The notes under the pieces: generated by a model
Told to the model about the DNA's origin: nothing
The model's database searches: none
Seen by the model: the letters and a program-made list of their open reading frames with translations, nothing else
Origin: Pampus argenteus
Taxonomy: Eukaryota > Chordata > Actinopteri > Scombriformes > Stromateidae
Assembly: GCA_036937835.1 (NCBI GenBank)
Contig: CM072866.1
Span: 11,974,001 to 12,038,000 of the forward strand
Length of the DNA stretch: 64,000 nucleotides
Reading direction: 5' to 3'
Translations under genes and position numbers: made by a program
Shown here: piece after piece, positions 48,625 to 62,599 of the stretch
How the letters are laid out: each line of letters begins with the position of its first letter
Numbering within the stretch: the stretch's first letter is position 1

Positions 48625-49195
48625 TACCGTATTTTCCGAACTATAAGCCGATACTTTTTTCCTATACTTTGAACCATGCGGCTTATACAGAAATGCGGCT
48701 TGTCTATTAATTATTCTTCAGCCCACAGGGGGTATATAATATTATTACACCCTCACCCCCTCAAAATGAAAAACCCACGAAGAATTTCCTATGATGCAGC
48801 TTTTAATCAAGCTGGCTATCCGCGAAGGAAACCAGAAGGAGCGGCTGCATGTAATCTTGCCGTTAATGAATCTATGGGGAGGCGGTAACTTAGTTTTAGT
48901 GCACAGGAGGAAGATGAATAAAACCATCAATGACTTTACTGTTTTGTTTATCAGCACTTTTATTGCTGCGTTTATTGCTGCGTTTATTGCGTCACTGTTC
49001 GGAAACAATCGGTTCAGGTATATGAATAAACACTTATGGTACAAAATCTTTCTGTCTAAATAACTTATTTCTCAGCCTGGATATCGGCGGCTTATAGTCC
49101 AGTGTGGCTTATATGTGACAAAATATATATTTCATTCATATTTTAGTGGGTGCGGCTTATATTTAGGTGCGCTCTATAGTCCGGAAAATACGGTA
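48625..49195 (+). mobile_element. Tc1/mariner-like deletion derivative with transposase HTH remnant
   Basis: The ends are inverted repeats: TACCGTATTTTCCGAACTAT on the left and, on the opposite strand of the right end, TACCGTATTTTCCGGACTAT. The first TA on each side may be the target duplication, as in Tc1/mariner elements. Inside are several GCGGCTTATA blocks, as in a large known group of vertebrate MITEs. At 48763-48888 a frame reads MKNPRRISYDAAFNQAGYPR then AAACNLAVNESMGRR, which resembles the N-terminal helix-turn-helix of pogo-like transposases (..R.SYDAAFKLE...G.RAAAR..G..ESMVRRW). VHRRKMNKTIN follows in another frame. The catalytic domain is absent. Confidence 0.8.
48964..48994. repeat. 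Short tandem repeat inside the MITE
   Basis: TTTATTGCTGCG is repeated twice with a third partial unit, TTTATTGCGTC. Confidence 0.8.
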
Positions 49196-52100
49196 ATCAG
49201 TTATCACACCAGATGCTAACTGTTATTTGCTAATCCACTAATTGATTGATGTTTTATTTATACATGCATGTTGGTAGTCAGCTGGCTGCAGTCTTTGTTT
49301 GCACTGGTCCTTTGTGATCAGATGAGCATATCAAGGCTTTGATTTAAAATCTATAAATTTTATCCCTGCTGACAATTAAAATTGACACTTTAGCCGCATT
49401 GCCAAGTATTTCCTAAATAGTATTGATTCCTTGTTGTCAATAAATGGATTCAATTCAGCTGTGGACAGCATTATCATTATCATGAGTCAGGTGACGGCAG
49501 CAGGCAGAGGGTACTCAGATTGATCAAATCAATTACTGTGGGTTGTCATCTGGCTTAAGCACTTGGATGCGACTGCCCATTGACAATGAATTACAACACA
49601 TTATCAACTAGTGGGAATCAATTAATTGGGGTTCATTAGATCAATCGCAAACACTGTCACCCACAGATACAGACTTACTGGGACTGTTGTTCAACCCCTT
49701 TCTTTGTGTAAGATGTCTGTTTCTGGGTCAGATGCAGTAGTGTTTTCACTCTCATATTACTAGATCCAGTAGATACTGAGTCTGTGCTGAAGCCATAGTG
49801 ACAAGTTAAGTAAAATCGTGGCTTTATAATAGGTCAGTGAAGTCAGTAGAAAAGAAGCAGTGATCCCACCTCCTCTCTTGTCCTATTTAATCAAATACTA
49901 ATATTACACACACAATGAGAAACATTGAACGCAAGGTTTTTGGAGTCATAGCATCACTAATAAAGAAACCCTTGTTTGTAGAGATAGAAAGAAATGAAGC
50001 CAGCCAGAGAAGGTTCATGTCAGCAGACAGCATATATATATATGTCCAATAATGAGGGAGCTGAGACACAGTCTAAATGGGTCAGATAATAGCAAGCTAA
50101 TGTTAGCTCCGTCAATGTGTTCATTCAGCTACTCCTGAGAGTTGGTAAGTGTATAAATATTTAGTAACAACTAATTAGTTTGTGTGGTGAGACTGGTTTT
50201 AAATTATTTATGTAGTGTACATAACTCTACTTAGGAAACTTGAACTTGCATACAGCTAATACAACCAGCTTGTTGGAACAATATTCATGATCCCAACATG
50301 TAACAGCAGTTTTTCAATACTACGTTGGCCCAGTAGAACCTGTGGATGTTCTCTGGGCGTGTAGCTTTTTGACACAGAGACACAGCATTTGTAATTTCAT
50401 CCTGCTTCTATCTTATCCAACAGCTGTATTCATTGTTATAAAATGCTTTTGAATCATCTCAAGGATCAGACTTAACTGAATAAAGCTTTTAATTCAGTGT
50501 GAAACCATTGACGTGGAAGTGATGAGAAGCACCCTATTCGACATTCTCAGGGGAACCAGTGTTGCTCCTTTTAGCAGCTAAATCCAGGCCTCTGTCAGCC
50601 AGTCAATCCTGCTACTAACACACATTACAATGCCTCTGGCCTGGAACAATGGCTGAAAACATAACGTTTATGTTTGGGAAGGTGCTACAGAAGTGGGAAA
50701 ACATGTTGAATCATTCTCCAGCTTAAAATTGTTGACTACAGGCAAAAGCAGTTGTGACGCTACGTTAACGGCGCACTAAAGTTAGAAATTGTTTTCAAAT
50801 ACTGAACACACCAACTTTATACTCGATGAAAATGCTGACTTACTGTAAGCTGACTACTCCCATTTATTAGGGTGTTTGTGTACATGTGAATATGATTGCC
50901 GTTACATATTTGCACACATGGTATTTACTGTATGAAGCTGATGAATCATGTGACTAATACCATCAACGATCACACCCTTGTGAATAATCAGTCTTTGACA
51001 TATCAGACTGATTAAACTTCCTGATTCATTCACAATGGAAACCAAACCACATATTTCATTGACAACAGGTTGCACCTCTTGCTAGTGAAGAAGAAAAAAG
51101 ATGTGATATTAATCAGGTTACAGTAACAGACCCTTATGCGTTTAATAATAGAGATGAGCATATGTGTAGTCAGCAGTTGTAGCAGCAGTCCTCTCCCTGT
51201 GGACTCCTCATCAGACATACTGCTTGACATGCTGTCAAAACCTCTGATTCAGCCACTCTGTCTCTGTCTCTGGAGAGCTTTCTGTTGCTGTGGGTGCTCG
51301 CAGCAGCTCTGTATCAGTAATGACAGCATCCTGCCCTTTCTCCTACCCCAAGCAAATCCAAATGATGGAGTATACTGATGAAATTTGGCAAAATGCACTC
51401 TCTCTTCAGCCTCCTTAAATAAAAGAGCAACAACACGTTGGAGAAGAAATGCTTCAAATTTGTTTACAAAAAACTATCTGTACATTTTACCACCGAGCAT
51501 AAAAACATTCAGTGTTTGGCCTTCTCAGAAATAGTCTCTCAAGTCATTCTGTGACACACAGACAACAACAACAACAACCACAAAATGAGCATTCAGCCTA
51601 CAAAGCAGCTGGTTCACCTCATAGAAAATCAGTCTTTGCCTGGTAAAAGAATGTGGTTGTGGGTTTTTATGATGGGAAGTCCATTTCCTACATACACTAA
51701 CTCACAGCCCATTTTTTACAGAATGTATTCTGTATTTTTTGCAAGAAGTAAACATACAGTTGATCATATGGTGCATTAATTAAGCATTTAATAGAAAACA
51801 TACTGAACAATAAATCAATGGTGATGTAACTGGCTGACCACTGGAGAGTTTGGAGAGTTTTTACTTTGGAGTTTGTTTTCATGCAACAACCTAACCTCTC
51901 CTTCCTAATCTGACCTTCAGACTAAAATACCCACATGAAGACATCCTCTCTCTGCTAACGGCTAACGGCACACACAACCCTGTATAACAAGGTCTAGACA
52001 TCTAGGTGACAGACAGCGCAGGATGATTTTAATAAAAACCTCAATGTCATAAACTCTGCTTTTCTTAATATAGACCTACTGTTGGCTAACCACCACCACC

Positions 52101-53014
52101 TCCTACTCTTCCTCCTCCTCCTTCCACACCCTTTGTGGTCTGCTCAGCGGAAATCTGCTTGTGTGCTCGAGCAGCCTTCAATCTTTGATTTACAGACAGC
52201 GTTATGGACACGAGTTATCACCTCACTGCACCTAAATGTTACTGCAGTCAGGTGCAGGGAGGTGAGATGAGCTCTGTTTAAAACAAACAAGTAGTCCTAC
52301 CACCAAAATGTAATATACATGACTGAAAAATAATATCTCTTTCAAATTGACTCAATAGTCTTTTAATGCTTAATGCTTGTGGTTTTTGCCCCTTTTTTCA
52401 TGCCTGTCTTTAAGTCTTGAAAAATATAAATATGTATAAATAAGAAGTCTATCTATATAACTAAACTTAAAACAACACTTTGTGATACTGTGCTGGTGTG
52501 TACACAAATACGAATTTAGGTAACAACAAAAATATATTGTTATATAATATAAAAATTAGCACTTTTCACTTCCAAATCAGTTAGCATTTTGGTCTGGAGC
52601 AGAGCCTTGGTCTGTAATGCATGTTACAATGAATGATATTACATTTGAGTATAAGATCACCAGTAGCAGAAAGGAACATCTATAATCACGATGGATCCAC
52701 CCCAGACATTGTTCTGTATCTCTGAATTGCTGTCATGAGGTTACAGCTGGTATGTAGTTAACTACAGTTCGTTGTCGAAGCTCAGTTTACAGGGTGAACA
52801 TTGCACAGCTATCAGATGACTCAGATGGCCCGGGACAAAACTTACATTTAGTAAATTGCAATTGGACCTATCTGTCATAATACAGGAGGTAGAGAATAAG
52901 TACCCGGTCAAATACATGTTAATCCATTAATCTCCTAAATGGCTTAAAACTAGATTCGCTCTAATGGGTGTTTGTCAGGGCTTAGAGCCCACATCACATC
53001 ACCACCGAGCAACG

Positions 53015-53300
53015 TCACCATGCCATATTTCATCAACTATTGGATAGATTGAAATCTGATACAGAAATCAATGCCCCCCTCAGGATTAATTGTAATAATT
53101 TTTTGTCTACCGCCACCATAACGCCAAAAATTCTGTGGTTTATGCCAAATACCTGTTTAACTAATGACATCACCCTCAGCTGTACTCAGGCTTTAGTGCT
53201 AATTAGCAAATGTTAAACTAAGACAGTCAACATACCTGCTAAACAGCAATGTGTTAGCATTGTCACTGTGAGCATGTTAGCATGCTGACGTTAGCTGCTT
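53015..53300 (-). repeat. Teleost dispersed repeat, GCTAACAT family, copy 5 (reverse)
   Basis: In reverse order: ATCAACTATTGGATAGATTG, CCTCAGGATTAATTGTAAT, CCGCCACCATAACGCC, GGTTTATGCCAAATACC, AGCTGTACTCAGGCTTTAGT, GTGCTAATTAGCAAATG, and GAGCATGTTAGCATGCTGAC at the end. It lies in sphk1 intron 1. Confidence 0.72.
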
Positions 53301-53883
53301 ACTGATAATGGGTAACCCGGTTGCTTCCCATTGGGTCCCACAGGTAAGCGACAAATCAGCAGCAGAACTAGACTTCAAGAGGTAATAGTAATATCCTATA
53401 TACTGTACGACCACCTGTAGTGAGGTCTGTAAGCACTTACGAGCCGTGTGTTGCATAAATGTGTTTACCTACTTGCATGAAGGAGGACACGTTGTAAGAG
53501 CACTATTCTTTTCCTAAACTGAAACACACTTTTAAGCAATAGGCAAACAAACATGTCCTGATGTCTCTTCTCTTAAATCCCTAATGAAAATGAAATCTGA
53601 AGCGGTCCTATCTGAGTGGCTAATTTATGCTGTCTGAACCGCGTGTCAGGCTCAGCTAAGCGTGACGACAGCCTTGTGCTTTCGCAAAGATTGCTGCTTC
53701 GTTCTTTAATCACAGACAGTTAATGCTTAGTCATGCTTCACTGCGGAAAGAAGAGCTAATTTGAGAGAAGTTGTGTAAGACAACTGACGTATGCACAATC
53801 GTAGAAAGAGTGACCATGTAAAGTCATGGATAACATCATAAATACAAATTAAACAAAATAATAGGGAAAAATATGCTATCTGT

Positions 53884-53910
53884 AAAAAAAAAAAAAAAAA
53901 AGAGAAAAAA
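53884..53910. repeat. Poly-A run
   Basis: About 18 A, then GAG and a further A run. Confidence 0.85.
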
Positions 53911-56900
53911 ACAACTTTGTTTCATGATGCTGCTGGGATTGAAACATGCTTTATGCATGACAGGAAAACTGGGAGAAGTATTAAAGTTAATAGTTAAACT
54001 TTCATCTCTGTGTCTGGCTTGAGGAAACTGACACACTGCTGAATGTACAGTAGCGGAGGCTTGTCAGACAAAGCTAAGAAAGTTGTCTATTCTTAAACTC
54101 TATATGTACCCAGATCGCTATTATAAGGAACCTTGGTGGAAAATGTATTTTTTCCTCTAGGGTTTTCCCCTTTCATTTAGGCTGTTATTTCCTATGGTGA
54201 ATACCTCAGTAGTGATTATTCCATTAAGCTCTGGGACAGTTCCCATGCTGTTGGTTTGAAGAGAGCATGCGAGACGTCTGTAATCACAGATCAAGTGAGT
54301 GTAGTTGAGATGCAGTGTGGAGCTTTGTTTCTGTTGTTGTTTTTCATCTTGGCTGTTGTTTGTGATGATGATTATGAAGCAGTTTGCTGGCTTCTTAAAC
54401 TACACTAGTGTCACATTTCATCAGTTTATCTAACACGGTAACAAACTTTTGTTCCTTTATTGATTTGTCTGGGTAATAATGGTTTTGTCATTTGTTTACT
54501 AAATTTTATGCATTAGATTTTTGTAGCTAGAAACAATAAAGTTATCACAAGAATTAACTAAATTAAGTGTTTCAGCAGCAACGTATCTCATCACTTGACC
54601 ATCAGGGCTACACCCATCCCTATACAAACAAACTAGATACATTATCTGCTGTCATAACCCACCACTCGTCATTTGAAGAACAATAACCTTCAAAGTCCAG
54701 CATGGTGGATGATTGCACTTGGTATAATTACAGATTTGGGGGAGGTTTGTAAAATGCATTTTCTCTCCATTTGTGTTGATTTTAGTGTGTTGTATTATGT
54801 CGTACCCTGGTGCAGCCGAGCTAATGATAGAGGAGGAAACCCGGAGCGTGGACAGACAGACGAGGAGATAGATAATGACGTCTGGAATGTTTGAAAAGGG
54901 CGGGGTGGCGCACAGGAAGTGGCACAGGGATGGATTTAGCCAACTGGGTCTGCGTGGATGTTGGGGCACAAAGACAGCAAGGTCAGGGCCTCCAGTGCCA
55001 GCTGTCATGCCAGCTGATTCATGAGGGCACTTCTTTGGCTTTCCCTCAGGAATCCAGTCCTTATGATTTTGAGAAATCTCATCCTACAGAGAGTAGCTGA
55101 GCCTACATAAAACGTCCCAAGTAACGCAAGAAAATGTGCATTTTAGTTCTTCAGTAGAGCTACGGCAATTAGTCAATCAACAGAGTAGTTGTAGTAGTTA
55201 TCTTTCCAAACAAAAGGCCATATATTCTCTCATTTCAGCTTCTCAAATGTGATGATTTGTTGCTTTTCTTCATATGTGACAGTAAATTAAAATTCTTTGT
55301 CAATGTGGTTGGACAAAACAAGCAAACAACGACATCACTACAGGCTCTCTATTGCGAATGCCGTCTGTTTCACTGTTTTTGAACACTGATGATGATGTAA
55401 ATAAATTTTAGTTGAAGCTTTATTCTGCAGTTATCACTGTCTGACTTCCTGCAGTGCAGTATTTTCAATACTGATTACTGCAGTATAATGCTCCCCATCT
55501 GATCATGCTCATGTTTTGATTAATTTACTCATTCATTGATGCATAAAAGAGCTGTAACGATTTTTAAATACCAAATATCTGCTTCTCAAATGTGAGAATT
55601 CAGTTAACTGAATATAATTTACTTTTATTTGAACATTTAACTAAAACTACAGACATTTTTCGCTATTTTCATATTTTAATTTTATTTATAGACAAATAAT
55701 GCTGAAAGTGATTGTTAGTTGTAGGCAGTCATCTCTGCGATCGTGTCTCATGTCCAGATTGTTCTTCCTGCTTTAATCAAAAAGCTTTAGTGTAGCTTTG
55801 CTACACTGCACAAAACTCTGCTGTATGTCTTCTACTTGAACTAGAAGAGACGGGATCACATCACACTTTTAGCATTACATTGCTGCCTGTTTGGTTCAGA
55901 GGTTTTTGCTCATGTTTAAAGCATTATGCTGCCAGGCAACTAGCTAGTGTGCATAATTAACTAGTTGTGTAAGGTGATACCAGCCTTTCAGTTACATTCA
56001 GGATTATCTGGGAACAGAAAACCTGTTGGACTGAGGAATTTACCACAGACCGAACAGACGGGTAAAGGTGTGTTAATGAGTGTGTATTTTTCTGACCTGT
56101 TACGCTGCATTCTTGTTGTCAGCGTGGCATTACTGGAAGTACAGTATCCACTAAAATTAAACCTGCCAATTATGTTTTTGAACCAGTTAGATGTGCTTAT
56201 CCCTGGAGCATCTGCACTTCAGTTGTTCCGCCCATCGTTACTCATTCATCAGCTGTCAGACTTGTTTGTATGATTCGCCTCCCTCGTTTTGATTTAAAAT
56301 CCAGCAGACTGCTGGGTTTTGGCCTGTTTAGCTGTTCTCTGAAATTGTTTGTTTTGTGTTTGTTGACAAGGCGTGACATTTTATGTACATACCTGTAAAT
56401 GTATTCATATCTGCAGTGGGTCAGATGTAACTGTTGGCTTCCTGTTACACTTCTCTCTCTTCAGTTGATTTTTTTTTCCTCATGTGTACTTTTAGAAGAA
56501 CATATTTCTAAAGGAGAGGGGAAAAGAAGAGGCAGTGAATAAGAAATTTGATCAGACAAGTAGTAGGGAGGTAAAAAGATTTCACTTCAGTTTTCTTCAG
56601 TTCCAGGGTGTGATGTGTTTTAATGTTCAAGATACAGATTTATCATCATGTTCTGACTTCTGTCACATTTTAATCCTATTTCCATCTTTTGATCTCACAT
56701 ACATCCTAATTGAATATTTCAGCAAACCACAGTCTCATACTTGCAGTACTTAATTAATCCTCTACAGATGCAGTGGGACTCAAAGCCTTCTTTAACCTCA
56801 TGCCGTGCCTCCGAGACAGAGACCATAATCTTAAGGGTGTTTTAAAAAGATTCGGGATTAATGTTTGTGAGATCTTTGTAGCTGCGTGTAACCCTCTGAA

Positions 56901-58178
56901 ATCTGTTTGATCCCCCACGATATTTTTAATACTAATTTGCATCAACCCTGCAGTTAAAAATTAGGATGAGCTTTGTGTATGTATGTGTTGTAACTGACCA
57001 CTGTCCTTTGTGATTGCTTGTATCCCACAAATCACCTTTTTTTTCAACATACAATATACAGACATCAGATTAGGTGAGACTACGCCTGGGGTTGTTACTG
57101 TAGCAAATATGATATAGTATACAGTAGATAATAATAACAATAATAACTTTCATAATTATGCAACACATAAATGCGTACACTGGAACAACACAGATCACAT
57201 TTAACTGAGAAAGTGTACTAAATATAAAGAAAGTGTTTTCATTAACGAATATACAGGATGATGTGTTCACACAATCTACTGTGGGAGAACACGTATACAG
57301 AGATGTGTTAATGAATGCAAATATCAGCAGAACATGGTTTTCTGTTGCAGTAGACACTTAATAATCATGATCTCCCTGTGATAGTTTCTTCCTTTTATAG
57401 AATAGAAATAAATTCAACATTTTAGCACCAAAAATCCTTGTACATCTTCCCCTTTACAGCCAAAGTCTGTTAGGAGAGATAAAGCATCTCCTGATCTCCA
57501 GATATACACAGTACACACACACACCACACATGTATCCGTCCTACTCTGTAGAAATGTTCAGTGGTGCGTCTCTGTCTTTAACTGCTTGTGTTGGGTTGTG
57601 TAGTTGGAATAAGGGATTACACACTTTACTAAGAAAATTGCAGACTGAAAGAAGGACCAAGCTACAGAACGGTTTATGGCAGGTTCACACAGAGCAGCAC
57701 TGGTTATTTCTAATGTATGTTTTGTAACAATTATGAGAAAATGTCAAATGATGAAAGTATTTTAAGAAAAAATGGAATCAAACACTTCTTTCAAAATATA
57801 AGGATAAGCTTTCCAAAGAGGTAAATGTGAGAATAAGTGCACTCACACACAAAGCCTAAAAAACGGTCCTGATCTTGCAGAAACATGGTATTGGGGAGTG
57901 TTAAGAGAGTTAACCTGCATGTAAAATTTGGTTTTACAGCGATAAGTTTAGTCTAGTTTAACAAGGTTTCCTGTATGTTTGAATTTACTATGTTATGTTA
58001 TTAATTAGTATTGTTGTTAATCTTAAAATATTGTTTTGTAAAAAATGTTGGCTAGCAGCAGCCTCGACTTGTTTTAAGTTCACATGTTTGATAGTAATGG
58101 TGACTTTGTGTCCTAGTTGATCGGTTGTGCCCTTTCTGTTTTCGAAGCTGTCAGTCATCGTTGATCTTTTCTCTCTAG

Positions 58179-58328
58179 GGGTGCCGATGAGTGTGTTGTC
58201 TCGTCCGTGCCGCATGATGCTGCTGGTGAATCCACAGAGCGGGAAAGGACAGGCACTCACTCTGTACAACAACCACATCCAGCGAATGCTGAATGAGGCC
58301 GGGGTCTCGCACACACTGGTCATCACTG
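58179..58328 (+). CDS. sphk1: Sphingosine kinase exon 2, start of the catalytic domain
   Basis: The acceptor TTTTCTCTCTAG is followed by two bases that complete Gly139. Then comes VPMSVLSRPCRMMLLVNPQS, GKGQALTLYNNHIQRMLNEA and GVSHTLVIT. This is the beginning of the diacylglycerol-kinase-type catalytic domain; NPQSGKG is the conserved C1 nucleotide-binding motif (human SPHK1 NPRGGKG). The exon is 150 nt and ends ACTG/GTGAGT in phase 1, where the human gene continues with ERRNHARE. Met142 (ATG at 58187) lines up near the start of the short mammalian SPHK1 form and could start a shorter protein. The later exons with the SGDG motif are outside the window. Confidence 0.93.
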
Positions 58329-58824
58329 GTGAGTTGGAGGCACAAGATCACACCACACAGCGATTTACAACAGACGAATATTGTACACCAAAAGATGTTT
58401 TTACGCAAACCAGCTCACACACTTGCATCACAAAAGCACCTTTATCTCTGTGTTTTATGTCAAGGTCTTACTGACAGGCTCTCAATCACACAACCGTAAA
58501 AACAGTCCTCAACAACCACAACATCAACACCTCCTTCCATGTCCCTGTTTTAATCTCTGTCCCAGTACCCCCCTCCGCTAGTTTAAATCCTCTGTGTTCT
58601 CATACCGTCACTGACATTATGCTGATCAACTGCCTCTGACGAATATGCATGCAGGGCTGTTATGTAATAAATGTGTGCACACAATCAGACACACATATGG
58701 ATAAAAACCATGATAAACACACACATTGACACAAAATCCCCTTTTTCTGTGATTAGATTTGATATAATCCTGTGTTCATAATCATCACTATAATCTACTC
58801 TGGGTGGTAATGATTATACAGTGT

Positions 58825-58855
58825 GCACACACACACACACATATATATATATATA
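58825..58855. repeat. Compound (CA)n / (TA)n microsatellite
   Basis: CA run followed directly by a TA run. Confidence 0.9.
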
Positions 58856-60399
58856 ATTATTTTAGCAACCAACAGCATGTAAATATAGATTTTACAGTAA
58901 TACAGTCTATTCAAAGTCAACATGCTCTAGTGGTTAACAAGGTTTCCTGTATGCTTCTGAAAAACTTAATGACTCACAAACATGCAGCATGTTGACTGAT
59001 GCAATAGTCACATACCATGCTATTGTTGCATTTCAGTTCCTTAACTTTGAATTTACTGTTATAAATCTTTTATTTGAATCTTGTTGTTAGTTTTAATTTC
59101 CACCCTCTGTCTGGGGCTGCTCGCATATCAGACAGTGGGAAGTACACAGAGAGAGAAAAGAGGGCAGACAGAGAGAGAAAGAGAGAGAGAACAGTGAGAA
59201 AGAAAGACAGAAATCCTTGTACATGCACCGTTGGTGCTGTGCTGAAAAACACATAAAAGAGCTTTTTATGAGACATGCCCAAATCTGCATCTGTGAAAGA
59301 GCTTGACTGCTGACAGGAATCTGGATACAATCTCTTTGCCTCTTAGACTTCTGAAGTAAATCTTTGAATCTAATCTCTAGTTTTAAGCCTTGAATGAAGC
59401 CTCAGAGTGTTTTGGTTTACATGCAGTCTAGTGATTCCTCAGGAATCCTAATTGAGCTCCAAGTACACATCTCACATACACATTCATTTGGACTAGAATA
59501 TTAATTTCTGCCTTAGCTGTGCATTTCCCTGTAACAATAAGCCATTAATTTGGAGGTGAAAAATAATTTACTTTGTCTTTTTAGCTCTTAAATTCATCAA
59601 GACCATTTGACCACCTCTGGAAAAATGCTGTAGAGCATCTAAGCCATTTAATAAGTGTTCAAACTGCATTACTCGTATATAAACAATTAACACTTGCTAA
59701 GTAATGTTCTAGTACTGAGTAGCATGTTACTAGAAAATATAATTTATAATATGCCTGCTTATGAGCAGCATGTCTGTCAGCATCTGTCCCTATGTATTGT
59801 GTGTGTGTACAGTTAACATCTGTGCGAGCGGTATGGCTCAAAGTCTCCTGTATGCGGTTACTAAGTGGACATACTCATTATCTGATCCTTGGCTGTGTGG
59901 CGGATGTGGGCGCTACCAGGGCTGGAGGATGGATAAAGGATGACTGCACTGCTGGGGGGATCCAGTGGAGAGAGAGTGTGTGTTTGTGTGTGTGTTAGTG
60001 GGTTTCTGCATGTCTTTGTGGCAGTAAAGATGTCACACTGATTCCACGCAGGCAGTCTCCATCGCTGCCTAGGCATACTAAGATGTCTGTCAGACAGTAT
60101 TAATTAAACAACAGCAATATGCTTGGACTCATTTGCTCAATACACATTACAAATATTTAGCAGAGAGGAGACATAACTCCTCAAACAACTTCTCTGCTGC
60201 TCCTCCTCTTTTTTTAATGGCAACAATCCACGTGCTTTTTAAAAAAAACGTCACGGCTCATTTAACAAGCTATTGCACACTGTGTCATGCTCCATGTGAG
60301 TAAATACAATTATTGTATGCACTCTTGTAGAGAGGGCAACAAGAGGACATGGATCTTGGAAACATCCTACATCCATAAAATGAGTCACATTTTATCAAA

Positions 60400-60436
60400 C
60401 TATATATATATATATATACACATATATATATATACA
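60400..60436. repeat. (TA)n microsatellite
   Basis: Two TA runs separated by CACA. Confidence 0.9.
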
Positions 60437-61208
60437 AAATCATATATGATTTTGCTTGTTTAATGTGGTCGTTACCAATTTGTGTAATTGCAGCTTGGTG
60501 GACTGTAAATATAGTTTAAGTAGAAACATCTTGATTCTCACTCTGTTTAGGTACTGTTTCCACTGGCAGACCACAAAAGATTGCCCATGTTTAAGCTCGT
60601 TAGCCAATTCTTCCACGGTTCAGGCTTGGATGAGAGCATCGTCAGAACAGGAAGAGCCCATCAGCGCCTGTAACTATCGACAACCTATTTAAGTCTCTCT
60701 GGATCTGTGATGTGTGAGAGGAAAACCGCACTCAGTGGAGGAAGAAAAAAACAAAACTCATCAGTGTTAAGTGGCAAGACAGTGGGGTGAAAGCAGCCTC
60801 CTTTAGTGATGTTTACAGTGTGCAGAGTGTCATGAATATTAGAATATAACATTCAAGAAGCTACTTTTTGTTTACTTTTTGTTACAGTAAACATATTAAG
60901 ACTAGGCGTGGGACGTTTATGTAAGTTTATAGCCTGTCAGCATTTCTTAACAAGCATTGTGTAAACAATTTACTACGTTCTCCAACAATTTGTGCTACAT
61001 CCAGTGACTCCAGTGACTTGAATCTTGTCTTTGTAATTTAAATTGTAAAAAAGGATCGTATAAACAGCAATAATTATTTTCTCCTATGGACATCTTCCCA
61101 AAGATTCCTGCTCCACCTTCAAGCCACACGGATTTTGACGCGTGAAACGGAAATTTTTCAACTTTCATCCCTTTTTTTTCACACTGATCATTCCCACGTT
61201 GCCTGGAA

Positions 61209-61225
61209 TCCCACAATGCCTTGCA
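61209..61225 (+). promoter_or_regulatory. ZNF143/SBS-like motif
   Basis: TCCCACAATGCCTTGCA fits the SBS consensus TCCCANNATGCMYYGCR bound by ZNF143 and THAP11. It lies within sphk1 intron 2. Only the motif is seen; binding is not shown. Confidence 0.4.
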
Positions 61226-62599
61226 AAGCAATGTGCTCATGTCCCATAGAAAATGAATGGGGGCAAGAGAGTTTCTATTGTAGTTTAAATCCATTTAAGG
61301 AAAGCCTAAAGTGATGATAAATGTCACTGTAACCCAACTCGGGCACTCCCTGGTGTGTGTGCATGTACAAATTGTGCATGTGTGTTTGTCTGTGTGGCTA
61401 CACCCTCAGGCACCTCCGGCAGCTGAGTAAGCCGTCACACTGTTTATAGTGTTTCCTGCTGTATAAACACATACACCCAATAGGCAGTGCTATTGAGCTG
61501 TCATCACCTGCTGTCATGTTAGTGGAGGCACTGCAGCTACTTGAGAGCTTCAGTAATGTGTAACAGCAGCGTGGAGGTTTATCTTGATACAAGGTCAATG
61601 CAAGGACGAGCTCAGGAAATAGTCAAAGTTTTGTTTGTGAATTTAATTGAATACCAAAGTGCCAGTTCTTTTAGTGCAAAACTCTATTTTATGTGTCCTT
61701 ATCCCCTTGCTACTGCTCAGCAGGAAAACACAAGGGACTAAAAGATTTTCTTATGAAAAAAAAAAAAGCCTCCTTTATTCAGACACTTATCACAATTGTT
61801 GATTTTGTCCCCCAACTTAAATTGTATTTGCACTAAGAAGGGATCTACTGCAGTCAGTATAGACAGAAAGTGTTTGTCAGATAATCGAATGGGTGGGTGA
61901 TGGGATGCAAGATAATTTCTGTAACTTTCATAAACCAACGATCCAACATTCACTTGACGCAGTGAGCGGCCAGCTGTGCATAAAGTCATAAAGCTTAAAC
62001 TTGTCTATCTAGCTCTCCTTTTACATTCCTGACATAACCATGCCAGTGACATTTAATGCAAACAGCCGAGTGTAACCCTGCGATTGTCTTCCAGCAGATT
62101 ATCTCCACGACAGCCATTTGGAACAATTGATTTTGCACACGTTGTATAAACCAGTTCTGATCGACTATAAAACGACTAACTCCGAGATTGTACATGGATG
62201 GTGCTGCTGCTTTTTCTGAACTCAACATTTACTCTTAAGATCAACAACCTGAACTGTAGTTTTACCTATTCTCATTGTGATATTTATTTATTTACTCATC
62301 ATTGTAAGCTTCTGAGGACATTTCCTCAGACGTGTCCTATGACCCGAACCCACTAATGAAGCAGAGATCTGCATGTGTGTAATGAGTTAGTTACAATCCA
62401 CTGCCTCTACCCACAGGGACAAAACTACAGCTCGCATCTCCTCTGTACTGTGTGACTTATATCCGTCCATCTATCCCTGATATTTGTTTTTCCATGTCCT
62501 CCCCACGCCCCTTCATTTTTCCTTTATCTGTCTAACTGCAGAGTGGAGCTGCTCCTCCCACCACTGCAGTGTCCCTGCATTGCTTTGTTGCTGATGTTG

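Larger units (their letters stand above)
45580..58178 (+). other. sphk1 intron 1 (12.6 kb)
   Basis: Between the two recognised exons I see a MITE with transposase remnant (48.6-49.2 kb), a dispersed repeat (53.0 kb) and an A-rich run. No intervening coding exon was recognised, and the phases join without one. Confidence 0.75.

Noticed and set aside
54652..55100. Overlapping frames of 69-118 codons on both strands
   Set aside because: No domain, no homology and no splice context within the sphk1 intron.
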